From: Purpureocillium takamizusanense
Taxonomy: Eukaryota > Ascomycota > Sordariomycetes > Hypocreales > Ophiocordycipitaceae
Assembly (NCBI RefSeq): GCF_022605165.1
Contig: NC_063071.1
Coordinates: 1,116,001 to 1,180,000 of the forward strand
Reading direction: 5' to 3'
Length of the DNA: 64,000 nucleotides
Part shown: one piece after another, positions 43,968-55,966 of the stretch
How the letters are laid out: each line of letters opens with the position of its first letter
Numbering within the stretch: the first letter of the stretch is position 1
Notes under the pieces: generated by a model
Told to the model about the DNA's origin: nothing
Databases searched by the model: none
What the model saw: only the letters and a program-made list of their open reading frames with translations
Translations under genes and position numbers: made by a program

Positions 43968-46900
43968 ATGGACTACTCGAGCCTGCGCGCCGCCGCCCTC
44001 CGCGATGGCGAGGACGAAGAGGCCGTCACCGTCGATACCCGCGCCCTCATAGACAAGGTCCTGGCTCGATACTCGGGCGAGTGGACGACGCTTCGAGAGC
44101 TCATACAGAACGCAGCCGATGCGCAGGCCACTACCGTCAGCGTCAAGTGGGAGACGATACCCTCGATACAGGTGCCGCTGCCTCCCAACACGACGAGTCG
44201 GTCCGAGCTGCTCAAGCACACCGTGTCGAATCACACCCTTCGACGGCTCGTCGTCCAGAACGATGGCCAGGCCTTCACAAAGACGGACTGGGGACGTCTG
44301 AAACGTATCGCTGAGGGTAACCCCGACGAGACCAAGATAGGAGCGTTTGGCGTCGGCTTCTATAGTGTCTTTGCCGACTGCGAGGAGCCTTTCGTCAGCT
44401 CCGGCAGCGAGGCCATGGCGTTTTACTGGAAGGGGAACTCTCTCTTCACCAAGAAGTCCCACCTCCCCGAGGACAAGGCCAGCAAGCACACCACCTTTGT
44501 GCTCGACTATCGAAACTCAACGACGCCCGTTCCGAACCTGCTCTCGGTCAGCCAGTTCCTCGCCACCAGCTTGACCTTTGTCGCGCTGCAGAATATAGAA
44601 TTCTGGATCGACGACCACAAGATCTTGTCACTCACGAAGAAGTCGTCTCCGAGTGCGGAGCTGCCTCTGCCCCGTGATCTGGAGGCGCGGACAAAGGAAG
44701 GCCTCATGAAGGTCGTTAGTGTGGATCGCACGAGCACGCAAATCGACGCCTCGTACATGTCAGTTGTGGGCTGGAAGCCGCAGGCGGCTGCTTCAGCGAC
44801 CAAGAACCCCGATGCGTACGGATCTATCGAAGCCCCGTCGCTCAGATCCTTCTTTGCTCGCCTCACCTCCAGTTCGTCACACCCTGGCAGCAGGTCAAAA
44901 TCGCAGAGCGAAGACAGTGCTGCGCAGCCGAGGATTTCTGAAGATGTCACAAAGGTGAACACGTCGGCCATCTTCCTGCGTGCCACGTCGGCATCCATCA
45001 AGACCAACGTGTCGACATCATTTGCATCGGAGCTCGAGCGGGCTACCAAGAAGCCACCACCAAAGACCACGAGGCTATCTATTCTGACGGCATCTTATGA
45101 CGAGACTGAAGCCTCTGCTGCGTCGGCAAGCGATGGCGCATTTACCAGAGCTACCGACGTTTTTGCTTCGGTTTTGCCTAGCAAGAAACCTGGCGGGCGC
45201 ATTTTCATCGGCTTCCCCACCATGCAGACGACAGGAGCCGGAATGCACGTATCTGCGCCATCAGTCATCCCTACCGTCGAGCGAGAGGCTATTGATCTGA
45301 ATGCTCGGTGGGTTCGGACGTGGAACGTCGAGCTTCTACGGGCCGCCGGTATCATCGCCAGGCTGGCTTTTTCCAACGAGATGGACGACCTCAGCAAACG
45401 GCTTCGCAGCACGGCCGAGCAGGGGAAGAGGATTTCCGCTCAGAACATCGCAAAGTATATGCCCGAGGCCCTGCATACCTTGAAGACGTTCACCTTTGGC
45501 GACTCGACCCCGAGCGGCCAGGTTGGGCAGATCATGGAAGAAGCCTTCTGGACCTGCTTCAGGAAGGCCTCCATCGAGATGTATTCCAGTCAGGGCGTCT
45601 TGCAGACAACGCAGGTTCGCCTTGGCTCTGATGATCTGAGCTCATTCGTGGACAGCATCCCAATTGTGCCAGAAGAGATGAAGGCAGCCCCCTTCGTACG
45701 AAAGCTCATTGACTTTGGGCTGGTCTCTCATATCACCGTCACTGATGTCAAGAAAGAGCTTGAAGCAAAGGCGCTCAACAAATCTCAAGCCACAAACTTC
45801 ATCTCGTGGGCTGGCAAGAAGAGCGCCAGTGGGGAACTAGACCCCGGCAGCCGATCTGCACTTCTTGAGGTCGCCGTCGCCACGGTTGGCCCCGAGGATA
45901 ACCAAGGCGAAATTATCGCACTCGGAAGCATCACAAATTTCCAGAACGTCAACAAGATTCCTGCACATCTCCCGATTCCTCCGACTACAATTCCTTACGC
46001 GTTCACGGCCCATTCATCTGTAGCGGAGCTGCATGCCTTGGGCTGGGAGGCTTTGGATGTCCTTCCGTGGTTGAGATTCTTGATTGAGACCGCGAGGTCA
46101 AGGGCCGAGGAAGAGAGCGTCACGAGATCTCCGAAGTTTGCGGTGCAAGTATTAACGGTCCTGTCCAAGAACTGGGATCTCATCACCGCCCGGGACAGGG
46201 AGGCTGTAGCTTCCCTTGTCAAGAGCCACCCGGTTATGCCAACAAAGCTGGGCATGCGGAAACCCAACGAGTCGTTTTTCCCTTCCGTCAAGCTCTTCGA
46301 CGATTTACCGGTCATCCAGGGATGTGAAAAGGTCAAGGAAAAGTTTCTGGCAGCCGTTGGAGTAAGGAAAACGGTGGACCTCGATACCATCTTCACCCGA
46401 CTCCTCAACGCATCCGGCGACGCAGGCGACAAGAGGTGGAGCCATATGGAGCTGATCAAGTATCTTGCATCTGTCCAAAACGACATTCCGTCCGATGATC
46501 TCAAGAAATTGAGAGAGTCGAAGATTTGCCCGGCAGAGGCTGGTCCGAAGGGCATGGAGCCTACCAAAGGCACTACAACACTATACAAGGTTTCAGAGCT
46601 GTTTGAGCCAAAAGACAGCCTCCGCACATTGGGCTTATCCATCTTGCAATGGCCTGGGCCACCGGGAAGCTGGCGTCCATCCAGTGCCGAAGCGCGGTTC
46701 CTGTCCATCTTGGGGCTTCGCACTCACCCGTCTGTCCCTGAGCTCGTGGACATGATGGCCTCCAAGGACGGCTTGTTGCGTTCTTCGGCAATGACTTATT
46801 TCATCGCCAATCATCACACCAACCGCTATGCCGGCTTCCACCTTGCGGACACCAGAAAGGCTATTCTCCCGTTGCAAGGTAGCGGGCAGCTTGTCCCACC

Positions 46901-49355
46901 CTCGGCCTGTTTCACAAATGAGAGAGCAGCCTTGCTTGGGTTTGACATCCTGAGAAAGGATCTCCACGATCATGCAAACAAGTTCGGTGTCGCCCGGGAC
47001 CCTCCAATGGTTGAGTGTGTCAACAGACTGCTTGCCAATCCTCCCAAGGATCAACGCGCTGCCATGACTCTATTCGGGTACTTTGCCTCTCGTATCACTG
47101 AAGTGCGCGACAACAGTCTTGCAAAGCTCAAGAACGCGCCGATCGTGCCAGTCAGCAGATCCAAGTTATCCCGCACGCCAGAAAAGTCTGGGAGTGTGTC
47201 GTACATCACCCCTACACACACCTACCTGGGAAGTTCGGTCACGTATGGCGAAATATTCGACTTTGTCGATTTTGGCCAAGAGGCAAACGCCTTCTTATTT
47301 CATTGCGGAGCGAAGAGCGAACCGACCAAGCTCGAGGTGGCGCATATGGTGTGCACCGAGCCGGCAAGGTTGCTCAGCATCTTGCAGAGCCCAGAAAAGT
47401 ACCTTGATCTACTCAAGTCCCTTGCAGAGGTCGCTTCGACACTGCAGCGCGACAAGGAGCTTTGGAGGCGCATGAAGACGTCTGCTTGTCTCCTGGCGTA
47501 TAAAGAACTTGCCACACCCAACAAAGGAGATTTGATTGACTTGGACTTGGACGACGCGCCAATCAGGCAGTATCAGCTGGCTTCAGCCAGCCAAATCGTG
47601 GTACTGGACGATATCATCAGCTACCGCTTGTTCAAGGAGCATTTGATCTGTGCTCCTGAGGAGGACGCCTTGGAAACCTTCTACCTACAACTCGGGGCGC
47701 AGAAGCTGAGCAGCCTTGTGCAGGAGGATGTGCGAATCGGTCACCAAATGCTCAACCATAAGAACGCAGAGCCGTTGAGGAAACACGTTTTGGAGCGGTC
47801 CAAAATATTTCTGTACGAATATGCGAATTACCGCCGCGACGCCATCAAGCACGACACCAAGTGGCTTGAGAAGCACCTTCGCGTGGCCATGGTCCGCTCT
47901 GTGGCGCTACGTCGCAGCCTGAAGGAGCACCGTCAGTCGCATACCGAGAAGCGATCAGCAGCTGGCGCCTACGACCAAGGCGTTTGGACTTTGTACGTGT
48001 CGGACGAGTCCCGGCCAGACATGTACCAGATCGGCCAGGCTGTGTGTCAGATGCTCCTCAGTCGCCCTAATCAGCAGGCCTATCTGTTTTTTGAACCATT
48101 TCTCACACTCGACTTGTATGGCCTACGTGCGCGTGGATACAACGTTGATAGAATCCTTCGCGCCAAGGCTGCCGAAGCTAGGATTGCTGAAGAGCAGAGG
48201 CAAAAGGCCTTGGAGGAGGAACGACAGAGGATTCAGGAGCGGGAACAGACTTGGGCACAGCAAGGAAGTGACCCCGGGCTACCTACTGCTGCTCCCGCTG
48301 CTCGTGAGGTGGCCCAAACGCCTGCGAAACCCACCATGCCGGGATCCTGGGGCTCACCGGACGATTCCGCCGCCAGCAACGCCGGTAACACTGGCAAGAG
48401 TGGCAGTCTATTTTCCAGACTCACCCGTCAGCTGGGGCTTGACAACACAACCGAGAACGATGCACAGAGGCAACTTGAGAGGTTTGTGGATGCACCGTCT
48501 CAGCCAAGCCAAATATCGACTACAGGACAACAAGCCAGCAGCGCAAAGCGTCCGCAGAAGGACACCGGTCGTGTTACTAGCCCCGCTGTTGTACAACAGA
48601 ACCTGCTCAATGCGATCCACGCGACACGCGCGCACGGATCTAATGGCGTGTTCTCTCAGCCCAACGTCAGCGAGGTGAAGGAGCAGGCCACATACTGTGA
48701 CAGCACTCCCGCGACAAACATCAACTTTGCTGCGGAGGCGTCCAACGGGATGAAGGTGTATGTCTCAAAGGACATGACACGGCCAGCAGCAGATTTCTTG
48801 ACGGCCAACTTGACGGCCATCAACTCTTTTGCGACTTTATTGGTCGATGTGGGCAGCATTTACTCCCTGTCGCCCGGGGTGGTGCACATCTTCTACGACG
48901 AAGCTGGCGGGACTATTGCATTCAACACGGGCGGCAGCATTTTTTGCAACCTGCGATTCTTCCTCCAGCTTCACGCCACGCAGTTGACCGGCCAAAACAC
49001 AGGTGCTGCCAGGGCTGAAGCCGCAACGTGGTGGTGGGTCGTGTTCGCTCACGAGCTCGCTCACAACTTGGTCTCGCCTCACAACGCTGAGCATAGCTAT
49101 TATACGTAAGTCGTTCGCACCGCTCTGTGTATGTCATGGTTCTCACAGTTGTCCAGCGAGTCGTTCATCCAACAGTACATGGGCAAGATGGTTGCCAAGA
49201 CGGTGCAGTGGACCCAGGCCGGGACACCACTGCCCCAGCGAGCTCTCCCGCCGCCTCCGCCAGCAGAGCCTCAGGTGCGCAACTCGACACAGGGTGATGC
49301 ACCTCCTCCGCCGTATACAATGACCTCGAATAGACGGGACAATATGTTTGGTTAG
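43968..49355 (+). CDS. Large GHKL-ATPase (sacsin/Hsp90-like) protein with C-terminal HELAH motif
   Basis: Conserved fungal protein of 1778 residues, function unknown. Exons are 43968-49105 and 49157-49355; splicing joins HSYYT to ESFIQQY. The N-terminus is a GHKL ATP-binding domain as in sacsin and Hsp90: LRELIQNAADAQ (N box), a LVVQNDGQAF strand and KIGAFGVGFYSVF (G2 box). A long helical middle resembles no domain I know. A charged helix (about residues 1400-1435, EEQRQKALEEERQRIQ) and a Ser/Pro-rich linker follow. The last domain contains AHELAHNLVSPHNAEH (H1695, E1696, H1699, H1705), a zinc-protease-like motif. The tail is proline-rich. It matches fungal proteins previously annotated only as DUF3684/ATPase-like; that label is from memory. 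Chaperone, protease or both remain possible. Confidence 0.85.
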
Positions 49356-49870
49356 ACTTTATGTTGTGGACTTGCATGGCGCGGAGTTGTTCCTTCTGGC
49401 GTTCAATTATAGCAGGTGCCCGATCATGGCGGCGCATGTAGAGCATGGGGCATGTTACTTGGTACGTAGACAGATAAACTGTACATGTTGTATGATGAGA
49501 CTTGGTTTCTCATAGACTCTTGAGTAGCGATTATTCAACTGTGAGTTTCGCTTCGGGGCTGTATTCATCAATTTAAACAGTCAGGTCGCCTGACAACGAT
49601 TCTTGGCTGGTTTATGTGACTCATGTGACATACCACGTGACCACGATTTCAATTGGAGCTTCAACGCATCCTCACCAACCGACATTCCCCACGGCGCGGT
49701 ATCGCAGCAGCCTCAATTGACGACGAAGACAACGACGACGCCCGACGACGAGAGCGACCGACCGACCGCCTGAATTGGCCCCTTCCGCTCGCTCGAGCCG
49801 TACGCAGCAACCCTTCGCAAGTCAAAACACCCGAGCGACGCAAACCTCCTCCCACGCACACACGCCCGCC
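49356..49870. other. Gap between the GHKL protein and the complex I subunit gene
   Basis: Contains the 3' flank of the large gene and the leader of the next one. A GACGAC-rich stretch near 49720-49760 is low complexity. Long frames on both strands near 49650-50060 are GC-driven and not called. Confidence 0.45.
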
Positions 49871-50397
49871 ATGGTCCACCGAATCGCCTTCTGGAGCTGC
49901 TTCGGTACGTTTGCTGCCGCCCCTGCCTGACCCTCTACTCCCGGTCCTCCAGTTCGCAGACAGCCTTCCTTCTCCTCCTCCTCTTCCGACGCTGCCCGCC
50001 GCCGCCCGTCCTCGCCTCCGGCCACAGCGAAAAGGGTCCAACCAGCAATGGCACTCGCTCTAGGCTGGGGCGAAATCCGAGTACCCGTCGGCATGTGCCA
50101 GACGGCAACGGCTGGCCCACACGCAGGGCCGCTTAAAGGAATCAGCTAGCTAACGGGTTGACATGTACAACAGGCCTCGCCGTGCGCTTCTGGCAAGTCG
50201 GCATCGAGATGCGCCCCTTCTTCAACCGCTCCAGCCTGTGGGCCTACCCCGCGTACGCGCTCGGCGGCGCCAGCTTCGGGTACTGGCTGCAGGGCGTCGA
50301 CGACCGGCAGACGGAGACGCTGCGCGAGCGCAAGGCCCTGCTGCTCGAGAAGCGGGCGCGCAAGGCCGAGCGGGACAACACCGCCGCCGAGGCTTGA
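49871..50397 (+). CDS. NUXM: Mitochondrial complex I accessory subunit (NUXM-like, about 10 kDa)
   Basis: Small inner-membrane subunit of NADH:ubiquinone oxidoreductase. Two exons, 49871-49904 (11 codons and one base) and 50174-50397, flank a 269-nt intron, long for this window; together they give 85 residues. The start ATG is in good context (CGCCATGG). The protein begins MVHRIAFWSCFGLAVRFWQ, then has GIEMRPFFNRSSLWAYP and GASFGYWLQGV, ending with a charged helix (RERKALLLEKRARKAE). This matches fungal NUXM-type subunits of Yarrowia and Neurospora as I recall them; membership in complex I is by homology only. Confidence 0.75.
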
Positions 50398-50862
50398 GGC
50401 TTGACGGGGGAGGGGGGCAAGTTTTTTTTTTGGTGATGAGCGGAACGGGAGAGGGTTAGGCGGAGGCTGAAGGGTCATGAGATCCGAATGGATGGACGAA
50501 TGCGAGGAACCGGCCTCATGGAAGGGGGAAGAAAGGCATGACAGGGCATGAAAGATTATCGGGGGAAGGAGAGATGAACAGGCTTTTTGCTGCTTATAGG
50601 GATGGGTTGTACGAGAGAGCGCGTGGGGTGCTTGTACATATTGGGCACGGGATAGAAAAGGCATCACGGGTCCGTTTACAAAGTCTTTGGAAAATGCCTT
50701 CTTTTGCTTTGATACACAGTGCAGCCCGATTTGAGCGTCTAAAATGCGCCGTCATGAGTTCGCAATATGGGCATTGCTGTGTCAACGCTACATTTGAACG
50801 CTGTCCTCGCTGCCGTGCGTACGTCTATTGGGTCCCTAACAGTCCATCCAAGCCATGACGCA
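50398..50862. other. Convergent gap between NUXM-like gene and eIF2B delta
   Basis: Both flanking genes end here. A short T-run occurs near 50422-50431 just after the NUXM stop. No gene is seen. Confidence 0.5.
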
Positions 50863-52265
50863 TTACAGCTCCTCTAGCTTCCTAAGAATGGCGGGAACCG
50901 ACTTGGCAGAAGAGTTGCCCAGCTCCGTCACCACGACGGTAATGTACTTGTCCCTCGTCGTGTCAAACATCAGCCTGAAGCCCTCGTCGGTGAAGTTCTC
51001 CGGGTCGATCTCGTTGTACGTGAGCGAGTCGATGGAGACGCGCTCGGTGAAGTTGATGGTCTCGCACAGGGCGACGACGCGCAAGCCAAAGTCGGAGGCG
51101 TTGACCGCGAGGTCGCAGGTGCCGGCCCGCGCGTACATGGCGCCGTTGCTAAACATGGCCTCGGCGGCGGTCAGCACGAGCGTCGCCTCCTTCAGGTTGG
51201 TGCGCAGGGCGCCAAAGTCGGTAGCGTATGTGACGCTGATGCCGGCGGCGATGAGCCTCTCGGCGTGCGCGAGGCCAACGCGCTCAAAGGGGTCGTCAAT
51301 GAGGATGACCGTGAAGGTCTTGCCGTCCTTCTTGGCCTTGATCAGGGCCCGCTCGACGAGCCAGTGGTGCGCGTAGGTCAGCACGACCTCGTCCTCGACG
51401 ATCATGTCGGCTGCCTCCTTGACGATGACCATGTCGGCGAGGGCGATGCGCTCGCGGATGAAGTTGTCGATGGACTCGCACAGCAGCTTCTTGGCGTCCG
51501 AGTCGGGGAGGTCGATATCGATCTTACTGATCTGGAGCTTCAGCCACCGGATGGCGTTGCCCATGGAGAAGCACATGGGCCGGCACGCTGTGAGGTACTC
51601 GATTTGCGGGTTGAGGACGTGGGAAGTGAAGTGTCGGGAGAGGGTGGCGCCATGAGGAGTCGAGTAGTCGGTGATTACCTGCAGCCGTTTGTCAGTCGTG
51701 CCCTACGCCGATGACTTGCGTGACGAGCGCGGATCATCCTTACCCTTTTGAACGCCAGCAGCGTCGTCTCGACTCTTGTGAGGCTGTCGCTGATGACAAA
51801 ACAGGCCATCCGCTGGCCCAGCCTCAGGACCGCCGGGTGGACGTCCTTGTCGGCCTGCATGTAGGATATCCGCTTCGCCATGGACAGATGGCTGAAGCAT
51901 TCCGGGATCTTGGGCTTGTTGTCCTTGATGGCCGGGGGCGGCAGGACGGACTTGGACGCGGCGCGATGGTGATGTGCCGCGGAATGGCCGTCCTGCTTGC
52001 TTCCCTTGCCCTTACCGCCCTTGCCATCCGAGGGACCCCCCTGCGCGCCTGAGGGAGGAGGCGGCTGCGTCGTCTTTGCAGCCGCTCTCCTCGCCGCCTT
52101 TTCCTCCTTGGCCTTCTTTTTCAGCTCGGCATTAGAGAGCTTCTTCTCGCCGGCGGCCGCCTCGCCTTGCGCTGCGGGCTGGGCCTTGGCCGGCTGCTTC
52201 TGGTCCTTCTTTTCACCTGCCGCGTTGCCCGCGGCGGCGGGGGATGGCCCTTCCTCGGTCGCCAT
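50863..52265 (-). CDS. GCD2: Translation initiation factor eIF2B subunit delta (Gcd2)
   Basis: Regulatory subunit of the guanine nucleotide exchange factor that recharges eIF2 with GTP; senses eIF2-alpha phosphorylation. Exons 52265-51744 and 51678-50863 give 445 residues, joined in phase (LLAFKR to VITDYS). The N-terminal 110 residues are Lys/Ala/Pro-rich and disordered (LSNAELKKKAKEEKAARR), typical of delta. The alpha/beta/delta core domain follows: PECFSHLSMAKR, then VIVKEAADMIVEDEVVLTYAH, FTVILIDDPFERVG, and near the end YNEIDPENFTDEG. The protein is shorter than yeast Gcd2, mainly in the disordered part. The family assignment is firm. Confidence 0.93.
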
Positions 52266-54202
52266 GGGTTGTGTGGTGTGTCGTCGTGCTCTCGAGGCCA
52301 AGAGGCCGTGGTCGAGTCGCAACGAGGGGCAAGTATTGGGCCGGGTCAGGCGCAGTGACAGAACCGCTCGCGAATGGACGTGTCTACTCGAGGAGTTAGG
52401 AAACTAGAGAAGCAAGACATTTGCAGAGCATCGAGGTAAAATACTTGGGAAATCAAGGTTTCGATTGGGATGGCAGGGCCGCAAGGCTGAGGCGGTAGTA
52501 GCAGTAGTAGATGCTTGGGCGGTAGAGTTTGAGTCACTGCAAATTGATGGGGGCCCAAGACTGGAGACTGGAATGGACGATGCCCCGCGCTACACTGCCC
52601 AGTGCAGTAGTACCAGCAGCAGCGGCAGGCGCACCCACCAACTCACTTTTGGCAGCAGGAGTAAATTAGTAGCTGTCGCAGCCGGCTTGCAGCGCAGCAG
52701 TGCGTGGGTGCAGCAGGAGGGACAGTTGTGAGAGTTTCGGCAGACAATTTTTGCTTGAGGGGACAAGCGAGGCGCATTTGAGCAAGCAAGCAGATGGGCC
52801 ATGTAGTTCACTTTCTTTTGTGTGTCAAACTGCAGTGTACAAATCTCGCCAAGCTGCAGCAGTGTATGTAGGGTAACGCAAAGCACGAGCAGAGGCCACA
52901 TCTACGAGGTCACGCCGCTGATGCGTGGACGGAGCAAGTTGTTGCTTGGCCATGGCGACTGTGAGATTTGAAGATGTCCACGATGCCGTGGCTTACTTGG
53001 CTTACGTGGCGTAATGCTGGACCAAATATGGAGTGACTTTACGGTCCAAGTTTGCATACGCCGTGGGATCATGGTTCCTGACAGGCGGTCATACACACGC
53101 ATGAACGACTTTTGCGGCCAACGAAGCTGCTACTCGCAAGATGAAGCAGTAGCACGGGATATCCTGGAAGCGGGTTCAAAAGGTGTCTTTGCGAAGAGTA
53201 ATGATGGCCTTTCCGCGGATCGTCCGTCGTCAATCGTGCGCGGCCGCTCAACGGCGGCATCGCCAGCGGGTTCAGACGCCCAGCCGAGAAAAATTCCTTC
53301 CTCGCGTCGGTCCAAAAGAACCGAGCCGCAATGAAAGAAGAGACAAGACGTCAGAGAATAGGTTCCAAAAATTCCCTAACCAGGCGAACCCAATCAGGAG
53401 TGGTCATAGTATAGTTTTCAACTAGCAAAATTCCTCTCTCAGCTTATCGCTTCACGGAGAAGGAAAACGCCCGTGCACTTGGATGGAGAGGAAAGGAAGA
53501 AAAGAAGGTCTGAAAGACGGGCGAGGGAGGAGCCGCTTTTATAGCCTGTCTGGAGGGGGGTGGCGCGAGGGGTGGATCTGCCCTTGTCCTCAGGCACAAC
53601 TCGCACACTCACTCACACACCCAGCGGCAGGAGCAGCAGCACCGGGCACTTTCACTACGTACCCGCTAACACCCCCCTGGCAAAACCCTGTAAGCGTTCG
53701 TTGATTGGCTCAGGCACTACGACACCCCCCAACAAGGCAGCACCTCCTGCGGCTGAGGCTGCCTGCCTGGCGAACGGATTTCGAGCTCTGATTCACTGGT
53801 CGGGTCGTCTGTTTGTCTGATGCCCAGGGCAATATCCCACGGCTTGTATGACACCACCTTCGTGCTGACAGATGGGATCCAGTGTTTGCACACACGACGC
53901 AGTCTGACGCGTTACGTACTCACTCACATGGCAGGGTACCCAGTGATGCGGAATCTTCACCTTCGAGTCTGACTCTACGAAGTACACGAGAAAGAGGCAT
54001 GTAACGACGTAGCTTGGCTCTCTCGGTTGCCCTGTCGTCTTCCAAGCAACCCCCATCCCCCCCTGATTGGACTGATACATTCACCACTCTCCGCTCCTGG
54101 GGCCTGGGGGAGTAGCAAGTAGTAGACTCTTCGAGTTTATCCAAATTTCCATCACCAGCTTCGTATCCACGCGGTGTATTGTCCATCTCGTAATATCCAT
54201 CG
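52266..54202. other. Long gap between eIF2B delta and the CorA-like gene
   Basis: About 1.9 kb without a recognised gene. It includes AGC/AGT-rich low-complexity stretches (52490-52690) and short overlapping frames on both strands (53014-53425, 53483-53820) with no signal peptide, domain or splice pattern. Confidence 0.45.
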
Positions 54203-55966
54203 CTAACTGCCCTCGCGTACACCAGCTCGTGCAGCCAGTCGTGGCCTCCTCCCCTGACTCCTACGCCGCCGGTTGACAAACTCCCAATACTGGAACAACA
54301 TGAAGCAGGTGACCAAGATCAGCGACATGGGGATGCTGATGGCCCAGAACAGCGGGAACGAGCTCTCGCCCGGCGCCCAGCTCCCGGCCATGCTGAAGAC
54401 GGCGGCCGTCGCGCTGATGGGCAGGAAAAAGGTCCCCACGAGTGCCAGCACGAGAAGCGTCTTGTTCTGCGCAAACGTGATCTCGTTTTGCCTCAGCGTC
54501 ATCTGATTCTGCTCGTGCGCCCGCTGCGCCTCCAGGATCGTAGTCTGGCCCGTGATGTGCGCCATGCTGGCGTCCAGCCGGTCGTGCATCTGCGACATGA
54601 GGTACTCGAGCTGCCTAAAGTCGTCGGCAATCTCCTCCGACGTCGTACCGGTGCTCTCGGCTTTGCTGCGGATGAAATCTCCCGCGGTGCTCCAGAAACG
54701 CCGCCCCCTGGGCTGGCATGAGCTCAACTGCTCCCGAAGCAAGCCCCGGTACCAGGGGATCCGTCGTCGACTGAGGAACAGGGTTTGCATGGCGGCCTTG
54801 AGGTCGTCGGTGCTGGTCTCGTGATCCCCTCTGCCGTTTTGGAGTGCCCACTCGATGGAGTTGAGATCCCGCGTGTAGTAGGATATCAAAAGCGTCCACT
54901 CAAACCCGACCACCCGATACAGGTTCTGCGCCAGTATGAGTGGGGTAGGAATGTCTCCAGCCTGCAGCTTGGCGTTGCGACGCATGCATTCAGACAAAAG
55001 CTCGGCTGGAGAGTGATAGCCAGAATACGGCTCGCCCTCAATAACGTGGTATGGCGGCCGCAGCCTGCCTGGTAAGCCTACCATGCGAGGCGGCTCATCG
55101 AGCAAGATGACCCCTAACGGGACAGGTTAGAATCGGCGCACACCCTCGTCTCTCTCTTCCGCAGACACGCCTCAAAGGACGTCAAACTCACCGAAACTCC
55201 AGAGCTCGTCTCCATCTCCGTTGAACCACACCGCCGCCTGCGTGCGCGTCACGGCGAGCGGGCAAAACTCGGAAATCCCGCCCTCGGTCTCATGTCGCTG
55301 CACCGGGTTCATTGGCCCCCAAGTCCGACCGATTCTCCACGCGCCGGCCGCTCTCCCCGCCTGCTGGACCTGCGTATACTCCAGACGAAACGGCCGGTCA
55401 AACTCCCTCGCGGTGACGTACTTGAAGGCGACGTGCCGCTGCTTGGACGTCACAGAGGGTAAAGGGGCGAGTTGTCGCGTGACATCTGAGAAGTTAAAGG
55501 ACGGCTGGTCTTCGAGATAGTCGTCGAGGCACTTTAGAAACGATGAGCGGTCTCTCTCGGAAACTCGCTGCTGCAGTATGAGTTGTAGGACGGCGGTGTC
55601 GGCTTTCTCAACGATGATGAGCTCCGCGATCTTTTTGCCAACACCGCCATGTTCTGGTACGGGGTGCGTGGGTTCCAGCGTGGCTGCATTGAGCACGCAG
55701 AATTGAGCGGACTGTCCCTGGGCAAACCTGACAGAGCGAACCAGGGCTGTTTTTTTATTTTTTTAAAAAAAATGTGAGCATGATCTCTGGCTTACATCGT
55801 GTCTTTCGTACACAGAAGCGCATCGCGTACCTTTGCCATCACATGGAGCGCCGTTGCCCGCCACAAACTCGTAAATATTGGGAAACCGGACGCATTCCGA
55901 CTTGGTCAAGAGGCTCTGCGCAGCCCCAGATATACTCGAAGAAGCGGGCGAGGATCTGACGCCCAT
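54203..55966 (-). CDS. CorA-like two-helix membrane protein (fungal orphan group)
   Basis: Predicted membrane protein of 533 residues. Exons 55966-55831, 55746-55192 and 55113-54203; splicing joins CDGK to ALVRSV and WSFG to VILLDE. The C-terminal half has the CorA/ZntB layout: a long helical region with a coiled segment (EEIADDFRQLEYLMSQMHDR and ITGQTTILEAQRAHEQNQ), then two transmembrane helices (LLVLALVGTFFLPIS and FWAISIPMSLILVTCFML). The GMN motif that ends helix 1 in true CorA channels is missing; FSMAGSW occupies its place. Such proteins are common in filamentous fungi, and whether they move Mg2+ is unknown. The start at 55966 is the only ATG that opens the frame without another exon; an upstream exon cannot be excluded. 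Confidence 0.72.
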
